From contig NZ_LMUX01000016.1 in assembly GCF_009765705.1 (NCBI RefSeq), positions 370,837 through 434,836 on the forward strand: DNA of 64,000 nt, written 5' to 3'. Position numbers and translations under genes: made by a program. Below, piece by piece: positions 1-8,552 of the stretch. The DNA is from Burkholderia sp. L27(2015). GTDB lineage: Bacteria > Pseudomonadota > Gammaproteobacteria > Burkholderiales > Burkholderiaceae. The notes under the pieces were generated by a model. The model was not told where the DNA came from. It made no database searches and saw nothing but the letters and a program-made list of their open reading frames with translations. Each line of letters starts with the position of its first letter. The stretch's first letter is position 1.

Positions 1-768
1 GGTCGTCACGGCATACCAGGGCGCCGAGCCGGGCCTGTCGAGCGCCAGTGTGATGGTGCGCGCCGGATGAGCACCCAGCGCGGGAGTAGTCAAACGCGCC
101 AAGCCCGGCGCCTCCAGGACATGGAAGCGGTCGATCAGCGCCGGGTCGTCGAGCCGGTAAGCGGGCGCACCGGCTTGCGTGGCCGACAGGCTGCCATCCG
201 GCAATTGCACTTGCGTGCGATGCAGTGGCAATGTCAGCGTGGTCGTCGCACGTTGCTCGACCGGCAACGCGAAGTAGAAGTGATGGCCCGGGTAATAAGG
301 CAGCGGCGTCGTACCGGTATTGCGTGTCACAAACTCCACTTCCAACGCGGTGCCGTCGAGGCGGTACAGCGTCTCGAACTGAAATGAAAACGGGTACTCG
401 GCGTGGGTCTGCGGCGTGTCGGATAGGACGAGCCGCACTGCGCGTCCATCTTCTTCGAGTTCGGAAGTGAAGGGCAGATTGCGCGCGAAGCCGTGCGTAT
501 CCATCGCATAGGTGTTGCCGTCGGTTGCGCGCCACGAGCCCGGCTTGCCATCTACAAAATGGCGCCCGACAAACGGGAACAGCAGGGGGTTACCGCCACG
601 AATACGTCCCGGCTTGCTCCAGTCGGCGGCAGCCGGCCATTGCAGCACCGGTAGGCCCGCGACATCCCAGCGCATCAACCGGCCGCCAAACTGGGGTACC
701 AAGGTGAGGCTTGCGGCGCCGTCCTCTAATTGCAACGCGGCCTGATGATCGAAAGAAACAATCGACAT
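1..768 (-). CDS. Aldose 1-epimerase family protein (3' end outside the window)
   Basis: The gene starts at an ATG at 768 and runs leftward out of the window with no stop, so at least 256 codons are present. Visible family motifs are GGNPLLFPFVGR, a HGFARNLPF segment and a PYYPGHHFYFALP segment. The histidines in the last two match the conserved histidines of the galactose-mutarotase-like fold. Such enzymes interconvert the alpha and beta anomers of hexoses or hexose 6-phosphates in the cytoplasm. The length and the motif spacing fit the hexose-6-phosphate mutarotase (YeaD-like) branch about as well as classical GalM, so I give no symbol. It is divergent from uppP across about 200 bp. The family assignment is firm and the substrate is not. 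Confidence 0.85.
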   Translation of the reverse strand, partial: MSIVSFDHQAALQLEDGAASLTLVPQFGGRLMRWDVAGLPVLQWPAAADWSKPGRIRGGNPLLFPFVGRHFVDGKPGSWRATDGNTYAMDTHGFARNLPFTSELEEDGRAVRLVLSDTPQTHAEYPFSFQFETLYRLDGTALEVEFVTRNTGTTPLPYYPGHHFYFALPVEQRATTTLTLPLHRTQVQLPDGSLSATQAGAPAYRLDDPALIDRFHVLEAPGLARLTTPALGAHPARTITLALDRPGSAPWYAVTT

Positions 769-966
769 AGTGTTAGTCCATGGTCGAAATCGGTAGCGTG
801 TGTGTGCTGCCTGTAAGTGCAACTCGGGTACAGCCCGGGTACCGCTGGTCTAGGTTTTGTCGCCCATGATCACCGCGCGGCACTTGGCGTCGTGTCCCGC
901 AGCGGGCATAATCGATCGGTTTTAACGTTACCGAGTTTTATTGCCTTTGTCTGCGAGGATAGCCGA

Positions 967-1800
967 GTGAGTGTCTTTTTTCTGTTTTTTCTGAGCGTGC
1001 TGCAAGGCGTGACCGAGCTTTTTCCGGTCAGCAGCCTGGGCCATACCTTGCTGGTGCCGGCTGTATTCGGTATGCACATCGATGAGCATACGCCGCAACT
1101 CCTGCCGTTCCTGGTAGCGCTACATCTGGGCACCGCGATTGCACTGCTGATCTATTTTCGCGAGCGCTGGGTGGCGTTGCTGTTCGGCGGCTTGAATTCC
1201 CTGCGTGGGCGCCAAAGCGAAGACGGTCATATGGCATGGGCGCTGGTGATCGGCACGATCCCCGCAGGCCTGATCGGACTACTGCTCGAAAAACGGCTCG
1301 AACTGCTGTTTCACGATCTGCGCATCGTGGCCGGGGCATTGATGATCAACGGTGTGGTGCTGTGGTTCGGCGAGCGCCTGCAGCGCAAGCGCTTGTATGG
1401 CAGCTCGCAGCGCCTGAGCCTAGGTCAAGCCGCGCTGGTCGGCATCGCCCAGATTGGCGCGTTGATTCCAGGATTCTCGCGCAGCGGCCTGACGATGGTA
1501 GCCGGTTATGGGGTAGGCTTGAACGCAGAGAAGGCCGCGGAGTTTTCGTTTCTGTTGGGCACGCCTATTATTTTCGCGGCGGGCCTGCTGGAACTGCCCA
1601 AAATGCTGCATAGCCACGGGCAATTGATGGATGCGCTGGTCGGCGGGGTACTGACCGGCATTGCGGCTTACCTGAGCATCCGTTTCCTGATGCGTTACTT
1701 CGAGGGGCGCGGCAGGCTGGCAAACTTCGGTATCTATTGCATCTTGGCTGGCGGCTTTTTCCTCGCCTGGTTTGCGTGGCACCCCGGTGTATCGGGTTGA
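967..1800 (+). CDS. uppP: Undecaprenyl-diphosphatase UppP/BacA
   Basis: A 277-residue integral membrane protein of the BacA family, which dephosphorylates undecaprenyl pyrophosphate so that the lipid carrier can be reused in peptidoglycan synthesis. The first signature is near the N terminus: Glu17, then FPVSSLGHT with Ser22, Ser23 and His26. The second, PGFSRSGLT, lies near residues 168-176. Both match the catalytic regions of the family. Several hydrophobic segments fill the rest. I chose the GTG at 967 because it puts the conserved [11 protein letters not shown] segment at the usual distance from the N terminus and has a GAGGAT ribosome-binding sequence seven bases upstream. An in-frame ATG at 817 would add 50 non-conserved residues. 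Confidence 0.92.
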   Translation: MSVFFLFFLSVLQGVTELFPVSSLGHTLLVPAVFGMHIDEHTPQLLPFLVALHLGTAIALLIYFRERWVALLFGGLNSLRGRQSEDGHMAWALVIGTIPAGLIGLLLEKRLELLFHDLRIVAGALMINGVVLWFGERLQRKRLYGSSQRLSLGQAALVGIAQIGALIPGFSRSGLTMVAGYGVGLNAEKAAEFSFLLGTPIIFAAGLLELPKMLHSHGQLMDALVGGVLTGIAAYLSIRFLMRYFEGRGRLANFGIYCILAGGFFLAWFAWHPGVSG

Positions 1801-1851
1801 TCGGGGTTGATCCATCCATCACGGGGATACGCTCCCCGTCGCATAGATTAT

Positions 1852-2658
1852 TCAGAATACGTGTTGTCGCACCAGATCAAGGAGCAGGAGTAGGGTCTCG
1901 AAGAAGATCAATCCTATGACGTACCATTCCAATTTGTGAATCTGTTTATTCTCCAATATATCGGCCAAGGTTTTTACGGTGTCCGATATCAGGTTTAGCT
2001 TGCGCTCCAACGCGGCCTGACGTTCATGCAGTTCAAATTCGTCTTCAAGAGCGGCGTACAGACCACCGAGAAACGGGAACTCCCATAAAATCTCTGGCTT
2101 GTCGCCGATCTCTGCGCGACCTACCATGCGATGCTCGATCAGTATCAAATTACCGATCTTCGACAGAAGGCTTCTGGAGTCCGCATGTACCTTGCCGGAG
2201 GTTGCCAGTTCCAGGGCCAAAGGCGCGATCCCATCAAATTTGCTCGCGACTTCTTTCTCATACAGCGACAGCACGAGATTTTTCCCGAGCGCATCGGCAA
2301 TGACCTGCACCTTTTCCAAGGTAATTTGATCGAGCGACACGGCACCGCTGTGCACCCCCAAGCCGGATTGACCGCAGTGGATTTCCAGCTCTTCGATTTC
2401 GGGATTCGGATCAACGTTGGTTATCAGCGTTTGTAGAGACTCGACAAAACGGGCTTCGTCCTCTTCATCGACGCCAAAAAAGACGATAACGCCATAACGA
2501 AACAACACGGCGACGCCGTCGCCGGCACCCGCCTTGAGCGTCAATGGGGTGGTACCTATCGCATCGGCAATTTTGAAGTTTTTGAGATCAAGGCGATCCC
2601 CGATCAGGCGAGCACGGGCTTTGACATGTTGCCGGGAGTTAAGCGCAAGTTGGTTCAT
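1852..2658 (-). CDS. RMD1/YagE (DUF155) family protein with C-terminal membrane anchor
   Basis: A 268-residue protein. Residues 15-60 include RLIGDRLDLKNF and then AVLFRYGVIVFFGV, typical of the RMD1/DUF155 family. The middle is helical (LALELATSGKVHADS, a segment conserved in the family). A hydrophobic stretch near the C terminus (WYVIGLIFFETLLLLLDLV) is likely a single tail-anchoring membrane helix. Eukaryotic members are mitochondrial proteins linked to meiotic division or mitochondrial translation. The bacterial role is unknown. It is convergent with uppP, with a 51-bp gap that holds a short ACGGGGA/TCCCCGT stem but no T-run. The family assignment is good and no function can be given. Confidence 0.82.
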   Translation of the reverse strand: MNQLALNSRQHVKARARLIGDRLDLKNFKIADAIGTTPLTLKAGAGDGVAVLFRYGVIVFFGVDEEDEARFVESLQTLITNVDPNPEIEELEIHCGQSGLGVHSGAVSLDQITLEKVQVIADALGKNLVLSLYEKEVASKFDGIAPLALELATSGKVHADSRSLLSKIGNLILIEHRMVGRAEIGDKPEILWEFPFLGGLYAALEDEFELHERQAALERKLNLISDTVKTLADILENKQIHKLEWYVIGLIFFETLLLLLDLVRQHVF

Positions 2659-2803
2659 GTTTGTCTGTGTGCTGTCTCAGCCGAAATAGTCGCAGGCAAT
2701 CTGATTGTGCCAATTTTGTGCCAAAACGCGGTTTTCGGCTGTTTTTGCGGCTCTACTGGTCTATTACCCCGCCGCAGATCGTGGAAGCGCAGTACCGCTC
2801 GGG

Positions 2804-2809
2804 TATAAT
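2804..2809 (+). promoter_or_regulatory. -10 box of the tRNA-Arg promoter
   Basis: A perfect TATAAT lies 34 bases before the mature 5' end of the tRNA, a usual distance for a tRNA promoter. No good -35 hexamer is seen at 17 bp spacing (GTGGAA). Confidence 0.6.
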
Positions 2810-2842
2810 CTACGGCTCACACGGCCTGCAACGGGCCGCTGT

Positions 2843-2919
2843 CTGTCCGTAGCTCAGTTGGATAGAGCAACAGCCTTCTAAGCTGTGGGTCGGGGGTTCG
2901 ATTCCCTCCGGACAGGCCA
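2843..2919 (+). tRNA. tRNA-Arg, anticodon TCT
   Basis: A complete 77-nt cloverleaf. The acceptor stem CTGTCCG pairs perfectly with CGGACAG, followed by discriminator G and an encoded CCA. The D arm is GCTC-AGTTGGATA-GAGC. The anticodon arm is ACAGC-CTTCTAA-GCTGT with anticodon TCT, which reads AGA. The T arm is GGGGG-TTCGATT-CCCTC with one G-T pair. Mobile-element remnants begin about 140 bp downstream, so its 3' end is a plausible old integration site, but I could not find a second copy of the 3' end in the window. Confidence 0.97.
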
Positions 2920-3059
2920 ATAAGGTCAAGGATGTGGCGGTTTTTCTAGGCCTGCGACCTTCGGTTTTTCTAATCTATGTAGGCACTGTGTAGGTTTTTC
3001 ACGTCAACATCGATCAATTCTAAATGCACGTTGTTGATTTGCGCTGAATCTTGACCCAC

Positions 3060-4068
3060 GGGGGATGCGGACAAAATCTTGGGCTACCTGGAGGTAGTTC
3101 ATGTATTCATAGTCGGCCGATCCGAGGGTGCATCGCCTGGACTTAAGCAAGCCGCGGTGATCGCACTATGCACACGACAAGAAAGCGCACAGACGATTGC
3201 TGAACAGACGTACGGTGCTTGTGAAATTCTAGAAGAAGTTGGCCTGGCACGCAGCTCCTACTTCTACCATCGAGCCCGGCTCGATGCCGGGGACAAATAC
3301 CTCGCAGTGCGTCGCACCATTGCGGACATCTTTGAGCGCAATCACCGTTGCTACGGCTATCGCCGTATTCGGGCATCGTTGAGCAGACAGCGTGTATGGA
3401 TCTCAGAGAAGGTCGTGCAGCGCCTGATGAAGCAGGAGCGTTTAGTTGCCACAGCGCCGAAGCGGCGTCGATACGGCTCCTATATGGGAGAGATCAGTCC
3501 AGCACCTGAGAACATCGTCAACCGCGACTTCCGAGCGGCAGTGCCGAACGAGAAGTGGCTCACGGACATAACGGAGTTTCAGATTCCCGCCGGCAAGGTA
3601 TATCTGTCACTGTGATCGATCACTTCGATGGAATGGTCGTCAGTTGGTCGATCGGCACGCGCCCGGACGCTGACCTTGTCAACTCGATGCTGGATGCTGC
3701 CATCGAGACGGTCGCGTCCGGCGATGATCGAGCTATTGTGCACTCTGACCGTAGTGCCCACTACCGTTGGCCTGGTTGGATATCTCGTATTGCTAACGCG
3801 AAGCTGGTTCGTTCGATGTCACGCAAGGGATATTCGCCTGACAATGCAGCGTGCGAAGGCTTTTTCGGACGGTTGAAAAGCGAGCTGTTCTATCCGCGGA
3901 ATTGGCAATCCACCACGATTGAGCAGTTCATTGAGGCGCTGGACGCCTACATCCGGTGGTACAACGAGAAGCGGATCAAAATCTCGCTGGGCTCTCGCAG
4001 CCCGGTCGAGTACCGGAAAAGCCTGGGATTCTTCGCCTAACTAGTCCAAGTTTTCCGCCGCGTCCCCA
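3060..4068 (+). mobile_element. Degenerate IS3-family insertion sequence
   Basis: The block is bounded by imperfect inverted repeats at 3060-3086 and 4042-4068, which agree at about 20 of 27 positions when one is reverse-complemented. Inside is a transposase gene that is internally deleted and frameshifted. No direct target duplication is visible at the ends. The element is therefore most likely immobile. At about 1 kb it is shorter than a usual 1.2-1.5 kb IS3-family element, in agreement with an internal deletion. Confidence 0.8.
3079..4040 (+). pseudogene. IS3-family transposase OrfB, frameshifted and internally deleted
   Basis: The upstream frame (about 3079-3615) carries the HTH_21 segment (NHRCYGYRRIRASL) and the start of the integrase core (EKWLTDITEF, first catalytic Asp). 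The downstream frame (to 4040) carries DHFDGMVVSW, HSDRSAHYRWPGW (second Asp) and ACEGFFGRLKSELFY (catalytic Glu), ending with the usual YNEKRIKISLGSRSPVEYR. The frames join at about 3605-3615, where one base seems to be missing in what should encode YLSPVIDHF. At the N terminus a short OrfA-like piece (VIALCTRQESAQTIAEQ) runs directly into OrfB sequence (EILEEVGLARSSYFYHRA), so the orfA-orfB junction has been deleted. The DDE residues survive but the gene is broken. Confidence 0.85.
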
Positions 4069-4106
4069 AAGCGGCACGAGTACGGCAACATGCCACGGGG
4101 TTCCGC

Positions 4107-5120
4107 CTAGCGTGCCCTCGCCAGGACGCTGCGGCCGGTCGCGAGCACTGCTTCTTCTTTGGGTCGCGGTATCCAGCCGAGCAGTTTCTCCGCTTTTGCA
4201 CTGGTGGCCCGGTGGGGACGGCCGATCATGGGAACAGCTTGCCGAGCATTGTCGTCAAATCGTGCCGCCAATCGGACGACCCAGTCGGGGATCGTCCGAG
4301 TCGAGACGCGCCGAGCTTCGACGCCTAGCCCCTGCTTGAGGGTGGCTGCCATGTCGGGTAGGGACATCAGGCCAGCTGTGCCGAGAAATCGCTGTCCCGC
4401 GGCATTTTCGTCGGTCATGGCACGAACGTGGAGATCGGCGATGTCCCGGACGTCCACGACACCAGCCCAGGCGCGCGGCAGGAGCGGCAATTTGCCCTGC
4501 AAGAGGTTAGCAATCACGGCCAGGGAGGTTCCATAGTCAGGTCCGAGGGCGGGACCGAGGATGCCGGTAGGGTTCACAACCGCCAGCTCGAGCCCGTCGT
4601 GTTGGTCCACGAAGTCCCAGGCGGCGCGTTCCGCAAGCGTTTTCGACTTCGCGTATGCGGTGACGCCGGGAGCATCGAGGTCGGTCCAGTCGGTCTCGTC
4701 ATAGGGGACGTCGGTGGGAGCGTGTCCGTAGCCGATGGCAGCGAAAGAGGACGTCAGCACCACGCGGGTGACACCGGCGTCTCGCGCGGCTCGCAAAATG
4801 CGCAGAGCCCCGTCCCTTGCCGGCACAATCAGTTCGTTCTCGTCTTTGGGCACCGTACTCGGAAAGGGCGAAGCGACATGGAGCACATAGTCGCAGCCGG
4901 AAACCGCCTTGGGCCAACCCGCATCTTTCATCAGGTCGGCAGCGTAGAAAGAGACTCTGCTATCCGTTCCTGCGCCACCGTTGCGCAGCATGGCACGGAC
5001 ATCCTTTTCCTTGCTCAGGTCGCGAACGGTCGTACGCACCTCATAACCGGATTTTAGAAGAGTAAGAATGCAGTGACTTCCGAGAAATCCCGAGCCGCCC
5101 GTCACCAGAACCTTGGTCAT
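4107..5120 (-). CDS. NAD(P)-dependent extended SDR, dihydroflavonol-reductase-like
   Basis: A 337-residue cytoplasmic oxidoreductase of the NAD-dependent epimerase/dehydratase class. The N terminus has the nucleotide-binding motif GGSGFLGSH (residues 8-16) on a Rossmann fold. The catalytic YxxxK appears as YAKSK near residue 158, preceded by the active-site serine strand VVLTSSFAAIG. The ASPFPST and VVNPTGILGPALGPDYGTS segments resemble dihydroflavonol-4-reductase and related aldehyde or ketone reductases. The substrate is unknown. It is divergent from an AraC-family gene at 5304, which may regulate it. A degenerate duplicate of its first 75 or so bases lies just upstream, at 5147-5230. Confidence 0.88.
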   Translation of the reverse strand: MTKVLVTGGSGFLGSHCILTLLKSGYEVRTTVRDLSKEKDVRAMLRNGGAGTDSRVSFYAADLMKDAGWPKAVSGCDYVLHVASPFPSTVPKDENELIVPARDGALRILRAARDAGVTRVVLTSSFAAIGYGHAPTDVPYDETDWTDLDAPGVTAYAKSKTLAERAAWDFVDQHDGLELAVVNPTGILGPALGPDYGTSLAVIANLLQGKLPLLPRAWAGVVDVRDIADLHVRAMTDENAAGQRFLGTAGLMSLPDMAATLKQGLGVEARRVSTRTIPDWVVRLAARFDDNARQAVPMIGRPHRATSAKAEKLLGWIPRPKEEAVLATGRSVLARAR

Positions 5121-5146
5121 TTCGCTTCACCTCCACCTAGGGATTA

Positions 5147-5230
5147 TTTAGAAGAGTACGAATGCAGTGGCTTCCGAGAATCCCGAACTGCCCATCACCA
5201 GAACGGTGGTCATTTCGCTTCGCCTCTACC
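5147..5230 (-). repeat. Degenerate tandem copy of the 5' end of the SDR gene
   Basis: This stretch closely matches 5053-5137, which holds the ribosome-binding site, start codon and first codons of the SDR gene. On the minus strand it begins ATG ACC ACC GTT CTG GTG and keeps a GSSGF Rossmann-like piece. It has lost one base relative to the first copy, so the frame shifts and soon stops. It could be the remnant of a second, deleted paralogue or a local duplication. Confidence 0.85.
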
Positions 5231-5303
5231 AAGAGCTTAGTTTGGTTAGTCTGTATTTTGAATGCTTCAAAGTGCAAAATAGTTGATGTAGAGTTCGAAA
5301 ATC

Positions 5304-6245
5304 ATGCTAATTGACCCACTGTCAGACATCCTCGAACTGGCGAACGCGAAGTCAGTAATTTCAGGTGGATTCAGCGCCGAAGGTGGTTGGGGCGTCCGCT
5401 TTCCTGCAATGGATAAGCTCACCTTTTCGGTTCTCTTGAAGGGAACCTGTTATCTGCGCGTAGAAGGCATGTCAAAGCCGCTGCATCTTCTGGAAGGTGA
5501 TGTCTTTTTGCTTGCTGCGCGTCGGGGTTTCGTGCTCTCCAGTGATCTCGAAGCTGCTGTCACCCCGTCAGGCCAAATTTTCCCCACTGACGGCGATGGC
5601 ATTGGCCGGATCGGCGATTTTGGTGCAGGACAGAAGTGCGTGCAGGCGGGAGGATTCGTCAAGATGGATCTCCACCACGGAGGCATCCTTGCCGATTGTC
5701 TACCCGCAGTGATCCACGTGGACGCGAGTTCGTCGCATGCGGCTACCGTCCGCTGGATAGTGGAGCGTATTGATTTCGAGCGTACGCGTCTGCTCCCAGG
5801 ATCGTCGATGGCTTCCAACCAGTTGGCGATGTTCATGTTCATCGAAATTCTACGTGCTCATCTCGAATCGGGCCGGAATTTGCAGACAGGATGGTTGAGC
5901 TTGCTAGCAGACAAACAAATGGCTCCGGCGCTTCGACTCATGCACTCCGATCCGGGGAGAAGTTGGAGCCTGGACGATCTGGCTCGTGAGTGCGCTACGT
6001 CTCGGACTACGTTTGCGACGAGATTCCGCAGGGTTGCGGGTGTGCCTCCGCTGACGTATCTCTCCAACTGGCGCATGCGATTGGCCGAGCTCGCTCTTCG
6101 CGATACAGACAGAGCCGTTTCAGACATTGCCGATTCTCTTGGATTCAGTTCAGAGAGTTCTTTCAGCCATGCGTTCAAACGATCTTCTGAGATAGGACCT
6201 AGAGCTTATCGTCAGCGATCAAGACTCGCACAGGCCGATACGTGA
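5304..6245 (+). CDS. AraC-family transcriptional regulator with cupin-type sensor domain
   Basis: A 313-residue protein. Residues 1-190 resemble the AraC cupin-type ligand domain (LTFSVLLKGTCYLRVEG, then LLEGDVFLLAARRGFVLSSD). Residues 205-305 form the double helix-turn-helix DNA-binding domain: SLDDLARECATSRTTFATRFRRVAGVPPLTYLSNWRMRLA, shown here as adjoining motifs, followed by VSDIADSLGFSSESSFSHAFKR. Regulators of this type often sit beside and control a divergent short-chain dehydrogenase or oxidoreductase gene, which is the arrangement here. The inducer is unknown. The ATG at 5304 is the only reasonable start. No clear operator was recognised in the 183-bp intergenic gap, which also contains the SDR 5' duplicate. 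Confidence 0.88.
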   Translation: MLIDPLSDILELANAKSVISGGFSAEGGWGVRFPAMDKLTFSVLLKGTCYLRVEGMSKPLHLLEGDVFLLAARRGFVLSSDLEAAVTPSGQIFPTDGDGIGRIGDFGAGQKCVQAGGFVKMDLHHGGILADCLPAVIHVDASSSHAATVRWIVERIDFERTRLLPGSSMASNQLAMFMFIEILRAHLESGRNLQTGWLSLLADKQMAPALRLMHSDPGRSWSLDDLARECATSRTTFATRFRRVAGVPPLTYLSNWRMRLAELALRDTDRAVSDIADSLGFSSESSFSHAFKRSSEIGPRAYRQRSRLAQADT

Positions 6246-6332
6246 AGGCCCCTGCGAGTTGGCGCATGTCGCCCTCATTCAAACGGCTGAATCACAACAA
6301 TCCTCGGTAAGTAATTGAGCATTGGAGGAAAG

Positions 6333-6358
6333 CCTAAGCCTAGGCCTAGGCCTAGGCC
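6333..6358. repeat. Short CCTAGG hexamer tandem repeat
   Basis: About four copies of a (G)CCTAGG-type hexamer in a row in the non-coding stretch after the AraC gene. Nothing else could be recognised between 6246 and about 6500. Confidence 0.6.
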
Positions 6359-6504
6359 GGCCGCGGCTTGTCCTCTGCCGCTCCGACCGCCACCATGAGC
6401 GGGATCAAATGCTCTTCGCGTGCATAAGCACCTTGGGCTGTAGGGGGCTAGCCGCTCAAGCCTCACGCCGCGTCGGTCCACTCTGCGGTTTCCTCCCTCC
6501 AGAA

Positions 6505-6702
6505 CGTAACGTGGCGGACAAGGACGCGCCATGGGAAGTTATCGAACGTGCCGTCCTGCCGATGTTTGCGTAGGTTCCTGTTGGCCGCGTTGGTCGGCTG
6601 GACGAAATTTCGGATGCCGTCGCCTTCCTCGCCAGTCCACTTTCTGGATACATTACCGGCATGAATCTGCGAATTGACGGCGGCCTATCGCCCAGCCTAT
6701 AA
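6505..6702 (+). pseudogene. C-terminal fragment of a classical short-chain dehydrogenase
   Basis: One reading frame, interrupted by a TAG at 6571-6573, encodes VADKDAPWEVIERAVLP before the stop and VPVGRVGRLDEISDAVAFLAS, SGYITGMNLRIDGG after it, ending at TAA 6700-6702. This is the standard C-terminal end of classical (FabG-like) SDR enzymes (GRxGxxxEIAxAVxFLAS and GxxLxVDGG). The Rossmann N terminus and YxxxK catalytic part are absent. It is a truncated remnant with an internal stop, lying next to an IS5-family fragment that may have caused the loss. Confidence 0.75.
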
Positions 6703-6719
6703 AATCATGACGTTCTACC

Positions 6720-7075
6720 GTGAGTGGTCGCTTATTGGCCGAGGCGGATCTGCTTACCCAAATCGTCACCCCTTTTGATACCTTTATCGGAGACGGCGCT
6801 TACGATGGCGAGCCGGTTTCGCGAGCTGTTTTGGACCATCAGGCCAGCGCTCAGGTGGTCGTTCGACCGCACAAGAAGGCCGTTTGTTTAGTCGCTGGCG
6901 ATACTGAACGAGACCACCATATTCAGATCATTGCGCAACAGGGCCGCCTGGCAGAAGATCACGGGCTACAACCTGCGCAACTATGCCGAGCATTACGATG
7001 CAACGCTACAAATGCATTTTCGGTAACGCCATGAAGACCTGAGCGCTTGCGCAGCAGAAAGGTGAGACTCATTTG
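6720..7075 (+). pseudogene. Fragment of an IS5-family transposase
   Basis: The first frame encodes IGDGAYDGEPVSRAVLDH and VVVRPHKKAV, typical of the central DDE region of IS5-family transposases (the GDxAYD motif). The continuation is spread over different frames: QKITGYNLRNYAE near 6950-6990, then MQRYKCIFGNAMKT near 7000-7040 and ALAQQKGETHLV to about 7075. At least two frameshifts and a stop are needed to join them, and the N-terminal third is missing. It runs into the 3' end of the oppositely oriented flavoprotein gene. No terminal repeats were recognised. Confidence 0.75.
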
Positions 7076-7974
7076 GTGAAAATGAGCGATCGATGCGCAC
7101 CGACACCCGCCGCGACACCCGACGCCGACGCGAACGTCGCGCTAGTCATCGCGGTCGACGCATCTCCAGCCGCGAAGACGCCCGGTACGCTCGTCTCCTT
7201 GAAATCGCTGACGCGAATCACGGGGCCGAGGGGACCTTCGTCGACAGCGCAACCGAGCTGCTCGGCAAGGTCGCTAGCCATCTCGGTGCGCGCGCTTATA
7301 AATAACGCATCGATTCGAATGACTCGTCCATCGACCAGACGCACACCATCGATGGAGGGGGCTTCTCCCATGATTTCGGCTACGGGCACGCGTTCTATGC
7401 GTACGCCGCGCGCGCTCAGGAGCGCAGCTTCTTCCGCGTTAGGCTCGACGATTCCCTGTGTGAACCATGTGGTCGGTCCCCAGTCCGGGATCAACAGCGC
7501 CTGGTGAATCGAAAGCGGATGAGTGGCTAGCACGCCGAGCCGTTGGTCTCCCACTTCATAGCCGTGACAGTAGGGACAGTGCAGCACGCTGACACCCCAC
7601 CGTGCTTCCAGACCCGGTAAAGGGGGCAGCTTATCGCGGATGCCGGTAGCAAGGATCAACCGTTCGGCCTTGACGTGGAAACCATCAGTGAGTTCGACGC
7701 GAAAGCCGCTTGCCTCGCGGGACGCCCTATGTGCTTCCGCCTTGAGTAGGGTTACCGTTGGATATTTGAGTAATTGAGCGGTGGCAGTGGCGATGGTCTG
7801 GGCAGGCGGCACGCCGTCCTGACCGAAAAAACCGTGAGCATGCGACGCAAAACGGTTCCGCGGCCGCTCGGCATCGATTAATAGGACTTCACGCCGCGCA
7901 CGCGCAAGCTGCATTGCGGCCGACAGGCCGGCGAAGCTACCGCCGACGACAATGACCTCGTAGGATTCTTTCAT
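7069..7974 (-). CDS. NAD(P)/FAD-dependent oxidoreductase, thioredoxin-reductase-like
   Basis: A 301-residue flavoprotein. The N terminus has the FAD-binding motif VVGGSFAGLSAA (GxGxxA/G type). The ILATGIRDKLPPLPG segment is typical of thioredoxin-reductase-like enzymes. A redox-active CPYC follows in HCPYCHGYEVG. The C terminus has the second FAD motif GVFAAGDAS. The NADP-binding GxGxxA motif seems weak (LGVLATHPLSIHQA), as in small single-domain-swapped relatives. I chose the ATG at 7974 rather than an upstream in-frame ATG at 8037 because homologues begin close to the Rossmann motif and a GGAAAAG sequence lies before it. It is divergent from an Rrf2-type regulator, which suggests redox-responsive control. 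Its last codons overlap the IS5 remnant. Confidence 0.88.
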   Translation of the reverse strand: MKESYEVIVVGGSFAGLSAAMQLARARREVLLIDAERPRNRFASHAHGFFGQDGVPPAQTIATATAQLLKYPTVTLLKAEAHRASREASGFRVELTDGFHVKAERLILATGIRDKLPPLPGLEARWGVSVLHCPYCHGYEVGDQRLGVLATHPLSIHQALLIPDWGPTTWFTQGIVEPNAEEAALLSARGVRIERVPVAEIMGEAPSIDGVRLVDGRVIRIDALFISARTEMASDLAEQLGCAVDEGPLGPVIRVSDFKETSVPGVFAAGDASTAMTSATFASASGVAAGVGAHRSLIFTK

Positions 7975-8106
7975 CTGCGCTTTTCCGATTGGGTAGTAGA
8001 CACAAGTCGAGCGATATGACGCCGCATCAAGAAACATTTGCAGTTACATGATAGGCCGGGTGGTATCATTCATGCAACTTAAAATGTTACGTGATGAGTG
8101 GCTTAA

Positions 8107-8547
8107 ATGAGAACCGACAGTCGACTGTCCCGCGTGCTGCACGCGCTCCTGCATATGCAACACGCTGGCCGTCCTTTGACCTCTGAAGCGATTGCCGGGA
8201 TGCTGCGGACGAACCCTGTGGTCGTGCGCAGACTGCTTGCCGGCTTGCGCGACAGCGGATATGTCCAATCGGAGAAGGGCCATGGCGGCGGATGGGTGCT
8301 CAGCGTAGCGCTAGACGACGTTACGTTGCTCGATGTCTATCGCAGCGCGGGGGAGCCGACGCTTTTGTCCGATCTCGTTTCTGAAGACGATTCGCAGTGT
8401 CTCGTCGAGCACGCCGTCAATGCGCATCTTTCGGCAACTGTGCGTGAGGCCGAGAAGGCGTTGCTGGACAGATTCGCCGGTGTTACTTTGGGTCAGCTTT
8501 CACGTGACATCGAGGCGGCGGGGGTACCGATGCATCCGTTGCCATAG
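8107..8547 (+). CDS. Rrf2-family transcriptional regulator
   Basis: A 146-residue protein with the Rrf2 winged-helix domain: SRLSRVLHALLHMQ, then SEAIAGMLRTNPVVVRRLLAGLR (recognition helix) and SEKGHGGGWVLS (wing). The C-terminal part has only one cysteine (in DSQCLVEHAV), so the three-cysteine Fe-S cluster site of IscR and NsrR is missing. It therefore belongs to the cluster-free, YwnA/HypR-like group, some of which sense redox or electrophile stress through single cysteines. It is divergent from the thioredoxin-reductase-like gene, the usual arrangement for a local repressor and its target. Confidence 0.9.
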   Translation: MRTDSRLSRVLHALLHMQHAGRPLTSEAIAGMLRTNPVVVRRLLAGLRDSGYVQSEKGHGGGWVLSVALDDVTLLDVYRSAGEPTLLSDLVSEDDSQCLVEHAVNAHLSATVREAEKALLDRFAGVTLGQLSRDIEAAGVPMHPLP

Positions 8548-8552
8548 GGGTA

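Noticed and set aside
1820-1846. ACGGGGA/TCCCCGT hairpin between uppP and the DUF155 gene as a terminator
   Set aside because: It has a 7-bp stem but no T-run on either strand.
6322-6500. Open frame with SLSLGLGLG start after the AraC gene
   Set aside because: The start lies in the CCTAGG repeat, the composition is not protein-like, and only its end joins the SDR fragment.
8048-8086. Imperfect inverted repeat (GTTACATGATA and TATCATTCATGCAAC) between the flavoprotein and Rrf2 genes as an operator
   Set aside because: The arms match only partly and I know no Rrf2 subgroup site of this form. It is possible but unsupported.
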